Shown here piece after piece: positions 10,310-22,531 of a DNA stretch of 64,000 nucleotides. Position 1 is the first letter of the stretch. Each line of letters starts with the position of its first letter. The position numbers and the translations under genes were made by a program. The notes below the pieces were generated by a model. It made no database searches. It had not been told where the DNA came from and saw only the letters and a list, made by a program, of their open reading frames with translations. Source of the stretch: Gentiana macrophylla (Eukaryota > Streptophyta > Magnoliopsida > Gentianales > Gentianaceae); contig CM047806.1 in assembly GCA_026214975.1 (NCBI GenBank), positions 2,951,822 through 3,015,821 of the forward strand, in the 5' to 3' direction.

Positions 10310-10575
10310 CGAAAATGTATCAAACGTGGTCTCAAATTGAAGATAAAAAAAAATTATGAATTTTGGTGAAACAATTTTGATGATCGGTGTTCTAAATCAA
10401 AAGTTACGGTCGTTTATAAGTTAATATAAATGTTTTTTCGTCTTTCAAAATTGACATCGGAAGGATATCGTGTTTGGGCTCAAATTGAAGAGGAAAAAAA
10501 AACATGAATTTTGGTGAAAACATTTCGATAATCGGAGTTATAAAATAAAAGCTACGAGTGTTTGAAAAAAAAAAA
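10310..10575. repeat. Imperfect tandem duplication of about 150 bp
   Basis: 10325-10420 and 10475-10570 share CTCAAATTGAAGA, ATGAATTTTGGTGAAA and a GAT(G/A)ATCGG(T/A)GTT block in the same order. The second copy has single-base changes and runs into a poly(A)-rich tract at 10565. Confidence 0.7.
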
Positions 10576-10844
10576 AAAAACAAAACAAAACAAAACAAAT
10601 ACCTGAAGCGGATGAAAGTAAACGAAAGTAAGAAACTGAAGCGCGCGTTCATTTAATAAAATGGTATTTTTGTCCGTCTGAAATTATTTTGTCCATTTTG
10701 TAACTAAAAAAATGAGTGTGTCATATTTATTCATTTTGTAAATATTTTTGTCATTTTCCCTCAATCCCCCTTGAATATAAAAGCCGAATCTGTCCAAAAG
10801 AACAAGGCGAAGACAATAATCCAAAAACCCTAAGTAAAATGCAT

Positions 10845-11100
10845 GAACCTCTAAACTGGGGCGGCAGCAGGAATTCTTGAACACGAGTTAGGAATCGTGA
10901 GCGACATATCATATTATAAGAATATAAGCATTAATTATAAAAATCCAAATATGCTTACGGGCTAAATGTCAATATTTTAAAAAAAGACTTAGCGGGTCAT
11001 ATAGTAGATATTAGTCTATTAACATTTTAAATTGTGTAAAAATATATATAATATATATATATATTTTTTTTATGGGGTTAAGTGGCCCATTTTCGAGAGA
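10845..11100. repeat. Dispersed repeat, copy 1 of 3
   Basis: The sequence GCAGGAATTCTTGA, then a CATATCATATTA block, AT-rich middle and a GTTAAGTGGCCCA end resembles 40255-40515 and 57590-57815, which end GGTCACTTGACCCAAA and GTCAATTGACCCAAA. It is probably a family of non-autonomous DNA elements bordered by GGCGGC/GCCGCC-type ends. Confidence 0.5.
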
Positions 11101-11544
11101 TTTTATGGTGCAATCGGAACCTTTTATATGCTATATATCTTGTAACCAGTAATGCCAAGTCATGAAGTTAGTTGTATTCTAGCATATAGAATCAAAGGTA
11201 ATCAAAGGTGATAGAAAAACTAATCAAAGGTGATGGGGCCACCCAGAATTTCACCGAAAGCATCCCCCGACTGCCAATCATGAGGCTGTGATTTATTTTA
11301 TTTTGTATTTTTATTCTCAAACATAAATGCATAATTGGGATTAAATTTGTGTGTCAATTTCTGTGTATGTATACTTTTCCAAAACTAATAGAATGTTTCT
11401 AAAAAAGAAAGGGAAAAAGAAAAAAAAAACAAACTAATAGAATCCATGTAGACTTGTTGAATATAGAAAGAAGAGAAGAAACAATAAATAGAAGGTTATA
11501 TTTTTTTATTTTATTGTAAGTGTCAATCAATGGTCTGGAGTAAT

Positions 11545-11613
11545 AGTCGGTGATCAAATGATGCACCGAACCGGTGCATTAATCATTTATGTTGTGCTTT
11601 TAATTGGTAAAGC
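11545..11613. repeat. Duplicated flank, left copy
   Basis: Holds GATGCACCGAACCGGTGC, then ATTAATCATTTATG and GTGCTTTTAATTGG. A matching block (CCCCAAACCGGTGC, ATTAATCATTTCCG) occurs at 25775-25815, just beyond the other end of the Copia element. This is separate from the 5-bp TSD. Confidence 0.6.
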
Positions 11614-11855
11614 TGATAACTTTTATGGAAGAGATAGTTTTGGGAAAACTTGATAATTTCATTGATAGAACAAGCATATAAAACTAACCATTAAGCCACT
11701 GTCTAAAAAATAGGAAACATAAGATTATGGCTTTAACTAACGACAACTACTCTAGTAATAGGAAATCATGCGAAAGTGAGAAATAATATTACTGACATAG
11801 CTTTAGGTAATAAAACTTAATTAATTAACATAATAATTAACATAATCTTCTAACA
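11614..11855 (-). repeat. 3' LTR of the outer Copia element
   Basis: 242 bp, TG...CA ends, same sequence as the right LTR apart from substitutions and the MITE insertion there. Confidence 0.92.
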
Positions 11856-11869
11856 TTCATTCCCTTAAT

Positions 11870-13198
11870 CTGAGCTAACAGTTCATATTACTACACACAT
11901 TCCCAGCTTATCTCAAAGCTTCAGAAATTGATCCCTCTTCAGTCCTTTAGTCATTATATCAGCTAATTGATCTTCACTTATGCAATGCAGCAACTCAATG
12001 ATCCCTTCTTCACATAGATCCCTTAGAAAGTGATACTTCACATCTATATGCTTGCTTCTGTTGTGTAAGACTGGATTCTTGGATTACTTAATAGTGGAAC
12101 TGTTATCCCAATACAAAATGTTTCCATTCTGCTGAACTTGTCCTAGAACATCCAGCAGTCTTCTTAACTAGATCAATTGACATGCACCATGTGATGTTGC
12201 AACAAACTCTGCTTTGGTTGTAGATAGAGTGACTATTGGTTGCTTCTTTGAAGACCAGCTGATAGCACTTGTTCCATACATAAACACAAAACCAGAAGTA
12301 CTCTTCCTGTCATCAACATCTCCTGCATAATCACTGTCTGAATATCCAGTCAGCTGAGCCTTCCCTGCTGAACCATACTAGATGCCAAGATTGATGGTTC
12401 TATTTAAGTATCTTAGGATCCTCTTCACATAGTTTAAATGATCTATTGATGGTGACTCCATATATATGCTTGCCACACTTACAGCATACATGATGTCTGG
12501 TCTTATTGCTGTCAAATAAAGAAGGCACCTAATCATCTGTTTGTACAAGGTGGGATTCACCTTACCACCCGTTCCTTCTTTGCTAAGTTTCATACCAGCT
12601 TCACAGGGTGTAAGTGCTGGGTTGCTGTCCTTCATTCCAAACCTGCTGAGAATTTTAGATAATACTTCTTTTGAGATACAAGTATACATGACTCAGTCTG
12701 CTGAACTTCAATGCCCAAGAAATATTGCATTAGTCCCATGTCTGTCATGCTAAATTTGATCTTCATTGCCTCTTTGAACTCTGTTATCGTGTTGAGTTCA
12801 CTGCTGATAAAGATAAGATCATCCACATACAAACAAGCAATCAGTAGCCTTCCTCTGCTGTTAACTTTCACTTAGAAGGTAGGTTCATATGGACACCTTA
12901 TGAAACCTGCCTTCACAAAATAAGAGTCAATACAACTGTACCAAGCCCTGGGGCTTGCTTGAGTCCATATAAGGCTTTGTTAAACCAATACACTTTGTTT
13001 TATGCTCTATTCTTCACATAACCTTGTGGCTGATCCACATATACTTCTTCCTCCAGCTGACCATTCAAAAAAGCTGACTTCACATCCATTTGATGTACTT
13101 TCCAATGATTTTGAGCTGCCAAAGATAACACTAGTATGATAGTTTCCATCCTTGCTATTGGGGCAAACACTTCATTGTAGTCAATCCCATACTCTTGT
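11870..13198 (-). pseudogene. Outer Copia reverse transcriptase and RNase H, 3' part
   Basis: Minus-strand pieces read QEYGIDYNEVFAPIARMET, VHQMDVKSAFLNGQLEEEVY and CLYVDDLIFISSE (catalytic YVDD), then the RNase H region with LTGYSDSDYAGD, LSTTKAEFVATS and QLADIMTKGLKRDQF. The frames are broken by shifts near 12870 and 12650 and by stops. The upstream coding half resumes at 22532. Confidence 0.9.
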
Positions 13199-15028
13199 TG
13201 TTGGAAAGGTGTCCTAAACCCAATCGGGTTGGACCGGATCCGACCGGGTCGGGTCATTTACAGTCTATTTAGTTCATGTAATAACTTTATTATGATTAAT
13301 AAAAGCACTTATGTTATTCTATATTGTTTATCTTCATATTGTTTGTTGTATATATATAGTAACGTCCCTAGTATCAATCTGTGATAGAGAAACCATGATA
13401 GTGATTATGGTTGATGAGATCTCTAATCACTATAACAAGGTTGGTACTTGAATGTCTCTAGCCTTATGTATTATCAAATGGGACATTGATAGTATAATCA
13501 GACTAGCACGTATTGGATGTCTTCTATCTTTTAGAATGTAGGGATAGATCTCGCTCATCGAAGTGTAGTGTAGACACTTGACCGGGTATGCGTGGGCGTG
13601 TATTAGAGAATGCGTGACGTTAGATCGACCCACTTACATTAAGTGTCACACTATGTGGCGGTTGTGTAATTATCCTTTTGACCGGAGTCTTCATGGAATC
13701 ACGGTGTGGATTGTCATGCTTTGACACTATTGAGATTTCTCTTAACCACGGGGCGATCATGCGGTAGTGATTGGGTATGATATTGAAGCATGCGGAGTAT
13801 ACATGATTGGTCGTCCGGGAATCGCGTATCCTATGATTGGGATCGAATATCCGAAATGGCCTTCTTATAAGGAATGTCTAGCTCTCGAGAATCTTTGCAA
13901 AGTGGGAGTAAATGTGTTATTCGAGAGAGCATGATATCCAGATTATAAGATACGATCGTTAATGTATTGACACTTTCGAGATACGATCGTATGGATATTA
14001 TTACAAATGATAGGATTGTAAGTTACACGGTAAGCGCTTCACATGAAAGGTAGTAGTCATTGCTTTTTGACTCTTCCGATGATTGGGGGTCACGGTGTGT
14101 TGCTAGACGCTATCCCGTGATCGTTAGGCATGAAGGGCATTTTAGTAAATTGCACTTTGTGTCTACGGCCAACATATTCGGAAGCCTATCGGGTCACACA
14201 CATATGAACATCGAGTCGGATTAAAATGCGGTTATAGTTGATAACCAAATAAGGAAAGTTTATCTCTAGACTATAAATGTTATAGTGGTAAATTAGTATG
14301 ATGGTATTTATTTATTATGAATAAATAAAATACAAGATATTAATTATATATAAATTAGATTAATTAAAGAATATTCCGGAAGCCAATTTATTGGCATATG
14401 GGGCGCCACTTTTGAGTGTATAAGATACACTTGGATTGTGCACTTTAATTAATAAGATTGCCATAATATTAATATAAGATATTAATTGATTTTGAAAAAT
14501 AGATTTATGGTAATAAGATAATTATAATCAATATATGATATTGGCAAAATCAATTATAATTAAAGAGATAAATCAATCTAGTTGATTTTCCTTATTTTAT
14601 TGGAAAAAGGTTTTCTTCTCCTACACACCATTGGGGCGCCACCTTCTACTATATATAGGAGGTGGGTGTCAAGCTGTTTTGTACAACAACACAATTGCAA
14701 GAGTTCATAATTCTTGTGTAAAATAGAGAGCCTTTCATAGTGAGTTTGTGAGGGAAGTAAAGGTCCGGTCTAGTAGCCGGAGTTTTTCCGATAGCAATCC
14801 AAGGAGGATTCCGGCGAGGGGTTCGTGTGGATTAGCGATAGAGGCCGGACGCGTGGACGGCTTGCGCATTGAACTACTCTCCGATGGCGGTCAAAGCGAC
14901 GATCTTATAGATCATCTGAGGTATAACCGTCAAACTACTTAACGTGTTTATTGCATTAAACGAAGAACGATCTAGAAAAGGAAATCAAATTTTAAATTCC
15001 GCTTTGTTAAACTAGTGATTTCCTAACA
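13199..15028 (+). repeat. 5' LTR of the inner Copia element
   Basis: 1,830 bp. A TATATATA box at 14650-14657 sits before a GGAGGTGGGTGTC block, a likely promoter and start of the R region. The same 64-codon open frame occurs in both LTRs (14748 and 22251); it is an LTR feature, not a gene. Confidence 0.93.
14650..14657 (+). promoter_or_regulatory. TATA box of the inner Copia 5' LTR
   Basis: TATATATA followed by GGAGG. The counterpart in the 3' LTR is at 22153-22160. It is the only strong TATA element in the last 400 bases of the LTR. Confidence 0.6.
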
Positions 15029-15043
15029 GTGGTAGCAGAGCCA
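15029..15043 (+). other. Primer binding site of the inner Copia element
   Basis: GTGGTAGCAGAGCC directly after the 5' LTR. It resembles the TGGTATCAGAGC complement of initiator-Met tRNA, with T to G at one position. Confidence 0.75.
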
Positions 15044-16798
15044 GACTTCGAGCTTAAGCAATAAGCATAATTTAATTGCATAGTATTTAATCGATAGATG
15101 CAAGATTTAAATCACGAAACGTTAAAACAAAAAAAAAAAAAAAAAAAAACTAGGGTTTATGGGGGGTCGGCCGACTGGCGGCGTCCCCCTTCCTCGGCGG
15201 CGGCGGTGGCCCTGGGGCTGCCGTCCGTCGACTGTCTTCTTCCAATGGGGAGATCAACCCTTTTCGTTTTGTGATATTTTATTGTGCATAAATATCTCGT
15301 TTGTTTAGTTGTGTCGTATGGCCAACCAATGGTTCAAATAGTTTGGACCATTGGGAAACCATATGGCATATTGGTCTTTCCAAATTTTGATTTGGAATAG
15401 GCAAAGCTGCAAACACTTCCAAAATTTTGATTTTGAAAAAGGTTGTGCCTAAACTAAAACTATTTGGCCTTTCCAAATATTTGATTTGGAATAGCTAAGC
15501 TCAAGCCACTTCCAAAATTTTGATTTTGGAAAGTGGCCAGGCCTAAGCTAAATTTAGTTTTGGAAAGGAAACAAATATGAGACTTTTAATTTTATTTTGA
15601 ATAGTTCAAATTTAATTAAAATTGAAATCGATTTAAAATTAAATGTTAATTTTAATTTTCGATTAAGTCATATAATTAATTAAAAGTTATTTAATTATTT
15701 GACGTGATAAAATAAAGACGCATGAGTAGTTAAAATTAGAATTTAATCTTTTTCATAAGATAAAATTGTATGGATTAGATGTGTAGATATAATGTGATTA
15801 TATGGACCCCGATTGATCATGGACTCGACCAATAAGGTAGATGGGAATGTTTTCTTTATGTTGGTTTTTGAAAAATTGTCCTAGGCCGTTATGAAAAACG
15901 TGACCTAGTTTACTTTTTGCATTTATCCCATTCCCATTAGCTCCCCCCGTGTGCGGCGGGTGTAATTATTAGATAAATTACTATGTAACAAGAATGGAGC
16001 AAGAAGTTGAAGACCAAGGAGAGATAAAGAACCCATTGGCGTACAACAATAAAGATCCTATTGGCGGTTTTAGATACCCTTAGTTTGTGACCCGCGGTTT
16101 TGTCAGTTTGTATTCGAAACCGCACCTAGGAAAAGTCCATGATCATACCGGTTATTTTTATGCGCGGAATGTTGTGTATGTTTTACTTTATATGATATAG
16201 TAGTAATATGCACATAGTATATGAGACCATAATTAAACCAAATTAATTAAGTGAATTAATTTAAAATTATTCCCACATCAAAAATCAAGTCGGAACTGCC
16301 TCCCCATATTATAACGACGGTGAAGAGCCCTTGTTCGGACCCAACTCACCAGCCAAAGCGGGGGTTGACCTACCTCAGGTATATCGTCGTTATCGAGATA
16401 GGATCGAAAGAGATCTCATGAATATTGGGGTTAAGACTCGACTAAGAATTCTCTCGGCCACCAGCCAAAGCGGGGTCGTTTGGATTTTAGAGGCAAGGGT
16501 TTGGGTATTTTCATAAGATGAAATATTGTCAAAGAGTTGACTGGTCAAACAACAAGAATCGTATAAGATACGATCGACAAATCGTTGTCCACCTATTTAA
16601 TTATTTTCGGCCCATCAGCCAAAGTTGGGGGTCGGGGTAGTTCAATGGGATCTTGCCCACTAAAGGAATTATTTTCTTGAAAGCCAATAGGGAATAGTGG
16701 CTAGTGGGAGTAAAAACCTTATAGAATTTTTAAGTGCAAATTTAGGGTTTTTATACATGAGCTTTTACTTATTCTATCTTTATTTATTGTTGTAGAAA
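15044..16798 (+). other. Long untranslated leader of the inner Copia element
   Basis: About 1.75 kb without a coding frame between primer site and gag. It holds an oligo(A) run, a GC-rich stretch (CGGCGGCGGCGGTGG, about 15197), three or four self-complementary TTTCCAAAT-TTGATTTGGAA units (15385-15535), and CCAGCCAAAGCGGGG-type repeats at about 16350, 16461 and 16616. Confidence 0.6.
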
Positions 16799-17690
16799 AT
16801 GTCAAACAAATTGAACCTTCGTTTTATCATCGAAAACAAGCTTGACGAGACAAATTTTCTCGATTGGGAAAGAAACCTCAAAATCGTTTTGAGGCACGAG
16901 AAGATTGGCTATGTCTTGGGCGAGGCCCTACCGGAAAAGCACGCTGAGGGTTAAATTTGCGAGATGTTGTCGAGAAGTACAACAAGCCTTTGCTCGATCA
17001 AGATCGATGCTACATGTATCATGCTTGCTTCCATGACACCTGAACTGCAGAAACATCATGAGTCTATGGACGCCTACTCTATCATGGTCCACCTGAAGTA
17101 ACTTTATGCTTCTCAGTCTCGCACTGAGAGGTACGAGGTCTTGAAGGCCCTGTTTAGTTGTAAGATGGCGTCTGGGACTGTTGTGGGGTCACACGTGCTT
17201 AAAATGATCGGGTACATAGAGAGGCTTGGGAAGCTGGGCCACAAGTTGGAACGAGAGTTGAGTATTGACTTGATTCTGCAATCTCTACCTGATTCATTCT
17301 CGCATTCGTGATGAACTATCACATGAACAAGATAGATTGCTCCGCTGCGGAGTTATTGAACATGTTGAAGGCTGCCGAGGCTTTGTGGGAAAGAAAGCAA
17401 GTGTTCTTTGGTCACTTGAGCAAGGGCAAGGCAAAAGGCCGAGAAGAAGTCAAGACGGCAAAGGCTATACCTAAGCCAACGCCTAAGATAGCGAAAGACA
17501 AATCCAAGGATGCTTGCTTCCATTGCGGTGAGACCGGACATTGGAGGAGAAAGCGCAAAGGCTTCTTGAGTACCAAGAAGAAGCATTCGATGCTTCGACT
17601 TTGTATATTTATGATTGAGATCAATATTGCTTCTTCTAAGTCTAACCACTTTGGGTATTGGATACTGGTTGTGGTTCTCATATTTGTCTG
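16799..17690 (+). pseudogene. Gag of the inner Copia element, decayed
   Basis: Starts MSNKLNLRFIIENKLDETN, then NFLDWERNLKIVLRHEKIGYV, typical of Copia gag (UBN2-like). A TGA-equivalent break comes soon after (EKHAEG then stop, about 16950). A later frame reads MNKIDCSAAELLNMLKAAE and a zinc knuckle CFHCGETGHWRRKRK, where the last Cys of CX2CX4HX4C is Arg. Several frameshifts. Not functional as it stands. Confidence 0.85.
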
Positions 17691-18002
17691 AATATGCACG
17701 GCACTAAGAAGAACTAGAGATCCGAGGAAAGGAGAGGTGGACCTACGCGTTGGAAATGGAGCAAGTGTTCTTTGCTTGGCCGGCCGTAGGAGTTTATTTT
17801 CTTTCATTGCCCATGTGGGCTAGTACTTTAGAACTCAATAATCGTTATTTTGTTCCTGCTTCTTACGAAGAGCATTATTTCTATTCTCGCATTAGATGTT
17901 GATGGTTTTCATTTACGTTTGAGAATAAATGTTGTTCTTTTCACGTGATGGAATCTTTTATGTAATCTTGGCATACTTAGCAATGGTCTCTACATATTAG
18001 AT

Positions 18003-20470
18003 ATGAATGTTGACGTACTTAATATAAATAACAAGAAAGCTAAAACAAATGACTTGAATGAATCCTACTTATGGCATTGTAGACTTGGCCATATAAATAA
18101 GAATCGCATCTCCAAACTCCATAAAGATGGAATGTTGGATCAATTCGATTACGAATCGTTTGACGTATGCGAAGCTTGTTTACTTGGCAAGATGACAAAG
18201 TCACCTTTTAGTGGCAAAGGGATAAGATCCAATGAATTGCTTGAGCTCATACATACTGATGTGTGTGGCCCAATGTCGATTCAAGCCAAAGGAGGATACT
18301 CTTATTTTATCACTTTCACTGATGACCATTCTCGCTATGGTTATATATACTTAATGAAGTATAAGTCTGAGGCCTTTGAAAAGTTCAAGGAATTTAGAAG
18401 TGAAGTGGAGAAACAACTGGGTAAAGAAATCAAAACACTTCGATCTGATCGAGGTAGAGAATACCTAGATGGAGAGTTTCAAGACTATTTGAAGGAGAAT
18501 GGGATTCTACCTGAATGGACCCCACCCGGGACGCCACAAATGAATGGCGTATCTGAGAGGAGGAACCGCACCTTATTAGACATGGTGCGATCCATGATGA
18601 GCTATGCAGTTCTCCCAAAATCGTTTTGGGGGTATGCTCTAGAAACCGCATCCTATACACTGAACCGAGTTCCATCAAAGACAGTTGACTCTACGCCATA
18701 CGAGGCATGGACCAAGAGAAAACCGAGCCTAGGTCATCTAAAACCTTGGGGTTGTCCGACTTACGTGAAGCGGATGATGCCTGACAAATTAGAGCCCATG
18801 TCTGACAAATGTCTATTTGTGGGATATCCTAGGGAAACCAAAGGGTACCAATTTTACCATCCTGAGGAACAAAAGGTGTTTGTTGCCAGGACTGGCCACT
18901 TTCTAGAGAAAGAGTTTATTCTGGATAGGGTCAGTGGGAGTAAAATTGATCTTGAAGAAATTCGAGAACCACTTACGGATAACAGTCAGTTGATGGAAGT
19001 AGAGGACTTGCCACACGCAGATGTGACACCAACCTCTGCCGTGGACACACTAGCACCTCGCAGATCCACCAGGGAACGCCGTGAACCTGAAAGGTATACT
19101 GGCGTGTATCTCATGGAAGATGAGGACCCTAGAACTTATGAGGAAGTGCTATTAAGGCATGACAAAGAGAAATGGCTGGAAGCCATGAATTCTGAAATGG
19201 AATCCATGAAGACAACCAAGTTTGGAACTTAGTTGATCCACCTGAGGGAATAGTTCCCATAGGGTGTAAATGGGTCTTTAAGAGAAAGACCGACATGGAC
19301 AGTAATGTGACTACCTACAAGGCTAGGTTAGTGGCAAAAGGTTATAAGCAGAGACAATGAGTTGACTATGACGAAACCTTTTCGCCTGTTGCCATGTTAA
19401 AATCCATTAGAATTCTGCTCGTTATTGCAGCATACCATGATTACGAAATCTGGCAGATGGATGTGAAAACAGCTTTCCTTAACGGGAACCTGTCTGAGGA
19501 AGCTATATGACACAGCCTAAGGGTTTCACAACCAATGACGCCAGGATGGTGTGTAAACTGCAAAGATCCATTTATGGATTAAAGCAAGCTTCTCGGAGTT
19601 GGAATCTTTGCTTTGATGAGATAATCAAACAGTTTGATTTCATCAAGAACGAAGATGAGCCCTGTGTTTACAAGAAGGTTAGTGGGAGTGCCATTGTGTT
19701 CTTAGTGCTTTATGTAGATGACATATTGCTCATAGGGAATGATGTGCCTATGTTACAATCAGTCAAAGCTTGGTTATCCAAGAACTTCTCAATGAAGGAC
19801 TTGGGTGATGCGACTTATATTCTAGGAATAAAGATCTATAGAGATAGATCTAAAAGGTTGCTTGGTCATCACGATCCACCTACATAGACAAGATGTTGAA
19901 GAGATTCAAAGCATGGAGCGATCCAAGAAAGGATTCTCGCCCATGTCACATGGGGTCTACCTGTCAAAGGGAATGAGTCCTAAGACAGAGGAGGAAAGGG
20001 CACAAATGAGTAAGGTCCCTTATGCTTCGGCAATCGGGTCCATCATGTATGCCATGCTATGCACAAGACCAGATGTCTCGTACCCTCTTAGTATGACTAG
20101 TAGGTACTAGTCCAATCCAGGTGAGGGTCACTGGATTGCTGTCAAGAATATCCTTAAGTACATGAGACGTACTAGGAATATGTTCCTGGTTTTCGGAACG
20201 ATGATTTAGTATTACGAGGTTACACGGATGCCGATTTCAAAGCGACAAGGGCGACTTCAAGTCGCAACTGGATTTGTTTTCACGCTTAATGGCGGAGCAA
20301 ATGAGTGGAAGAGTTCCAAGCGGGGAGACTATCTGCGGACTCTACAACGGAAGCCGAATACACATAGCGACCTCGGAGGCGGCAAAGGAAAAGTGTTTGG
20401 ATGAAGAAGTTCATTCATCGAACTTGGTGTGGTTCCCTCCATTGAAGGTCCGATTACCTGCATCTTCGTG
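18003..20470 (+). pseudogene. Pol of the inner Copia element (integrase intact frame, RT/RNase H broken)
   Basis: 18003-19232 is one long open frame: the GAG_pre-integrase segment (LWHCRLGHINKNRISKLHK), then the integrase core with HTDVCGPM, TFTDDHSRYGY, LRSDRGREY and NGVSERRNRTLLDMV, so the DDE residues are present. A TAG at 19230 ends it. Reverse transcriptase follows with KARLVAKGYKQ, a stop, DYDETFSPVA, WQMDVKTAFLNGNL, a frameshift at about 19505, and the catalytic LYVDDILLIGND (19510-19887). RNase H pieces (ATSEAAKEKCLDEE) near 20360 are in other frames. Copia order GAG-PR-INT-RT-RH. The protease motif is not readable. Confidence 0.92.
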
Positions 20471-20716
20471 ATAATAATGGAGCGATATCTCGCCTAAGGA
20501 ACCAAGGTCTCATCGAAGTCCAAACATGTGCTACGACGCTATCACTTGATTAGAGAGATAGTAGATAGAGAGAAGATGTAAAGATAGAGAAAGTCCACAT
20601 GGATGATAACATACCGATCCGTTAACCAAGGCATTGTCTCAAGCTAAGCATGAGAAACATGTTCACTTGCACGGGCTTAGGCATATGGGTGATTGGCTTT
20701 AGGCTAAGTGGGAAAT

Positions 20717-22531
20717 TGTTGGAAAGGTGTCCTAAACCCAATCGGGTTGGACCGGATCCGACCGGTCGGGTCATTTCTGATCTATTTAGTTCATGTAATA
20801 ACTTTATTATGATTAATAAAAGCACTTATGTTATTATATATTGTTTATCTTCATATTGTTTGTTGTATATATATAGTAACGTCCCCTAGTATCAATCATG
20901 ATAGAGAAACCATGATAGTGATTATGGTTGATGAGATCTCTAATCACTATAACAAGGTTGGTACTTGAATGTCTCTAGTCTTATGTATTATCAAATGGGA
21001 CATTGATAGTATAATCGACTAGCACGTATTGGATGTCTTCTATCTTTTAGAAGGTAGGGATAGATCTCGTCTCATCGAAGTGTAGAGACACTTGGGTATG
21101 CGTGGACGTGTATTAGAGAATGCGACGTTAGATCGACCCACTTACATTAAGTGTCACACTATGTGGCGGTTGTGTAATTATCCTTTTGACCGAGTCTTCA
21201 TGGCATCACGGTGTGGATTGTCATGCTTTGACACTATTGAGATTTCTCCAACCACGGGCGATCATGCGGTAGTGATTGGGTATGATATTGAAGCATGCGG
21301 AGTATACATGATTGGTCGTCCGGGAATCGCGTATCCTATGATTGGGATCGAATATCCGAAATGGCCTTCTTATAAGGAATGTCTAGCTCTCGAGAATCTT
21401 TGCAAAGTGGGAGTAAATGTGTTATTCCGAGGGAGCATGATATCCAGATTATAAGATACGATCGTTAATGTATTGACACTCGAGATACGATCGTATGGAT
21501 ATTGTTACAGCGATAGGATTGTAAGTTACACGGTAACTACTTCACATGAAAGGTAGTAGTCATTGCTTTTTGACTCTTCCGATGATTGGGGGTCACGGTG
21601 TGTTGCTAGACGCTATCCCGTGATCGTTAGGCATGAAGGGCATTTTAGTAAATTGCACTTTGTGTCTACGGCCAACATATTCGGAAGCCTATCGGGTCAC
21701 ACACATATGAACATCGAGTCAGATTAAAATGCGGTTATAGTTGATAACCAAATAAGGAAAGTTTATCTCTAGACTATAAATGTTATAGTGGTAAATTAAT
21801 ATGGTGGTATTTATTTATTATGAATAAATAAAATACAAGATATTAATTATATATAAATTAGATTAATTAAAGAATATTCCGGAAGCCAATTTATTGGCAT
21901 ATGGGGCGCCACTTTTGAGTGTATAAGATACACTTGGATTGTGCATTTTAATTAATAAGATTGCCATAATATTAATATAAGATATTAATTGATTTTGAAA
22001 AATAGATTTATGGTAATAAGATAATTATAATCAATATATGATATTGGCAAAATCAATTATAATTAAAGAGATAAATCAATCTAGTTGATTTTCCTTATTT
22101 TATTGGAAAAAGGTTTTCTTCTCCTACACACCATTGGGGCGCCACCTTCTACTATATATAGGAGGTGAGTGTCAAGCTCTTTTGTACAACAACACAATTG
22201 CAAGAGTTCATAATTCTTGTGTAAAATAGAGAGTCTTCTATAGTGAGTTTGTGAGGGAAGAAAAGGTCCGGTCTAGCAGCCGGAGTTTTTCCGATAGCAA
22301 TCCAAGGAGGATTCCGGCGAGGGGTTCGTGTGGATTAGCGATAGAGGCCGGACGCGTGGACGGCTTGCGCATTGAACTACTCTCCGTTGGCGGTCAAAGC
22401 GACGATCTTATAGATCATCTGAGGTATAACCGTCAAACTACTTAACGTGTTTATTGCATTAAACGAAGAACGATCTAGAAAAGGAAATCAAATTTTAAAT
22501 TCCGCTGCGTTAAACTAGTGATTTCCTAACA
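20717..22531 (+). repeat. 3' LTR of the inner Copia element
   Basis: 1,815 bp, nearly identical to the 5' LTR by eye; many differences are 1-4 bp indels next to CG dinucleotides. Preceded by the AAGTGGGAAAT purine tract. Confidence 0.93.

Larger units (their letters stand above)
13199..22531 (+). mobile_element. Inner Copia LTR retrotransposon nested in the outer one
   Basis: LTRs of 1,830 bp (13199-15028) and 1,815 bp (20717-22531) begin TGTTGGAAAGGTGTCC and end GATTTCCTAACA. The flanking 5 bp are CTTGT on the left and CTTGC on the right, a TSD with one change. Removing the element and one TSD rejoins the outer coding frame as GGATACATGCAAGAGTATGG (GYMQEYG), which confirms the nesting. The primer site GTGGTAGCAGAGCC follows the 5' LTR and the purine tract AAGTGGGAAAT precedes the 3' LTR. 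Internal genes are damaged. The long LTRs suggest an Angela/Tork-like lineage, but that is a guess. Confidence 0.96.

Noticed and set aside
10049..10369. Two overlapping hydrophobic frames
   Set aside because: Produced by the TTGTATTC short repeat; low complexity.
14748..14942. 64-codon frame present twice (also 22251-22445)
   Set aside because: It is the same LTR sequence in both LTRs of one element, not a conserved gene.
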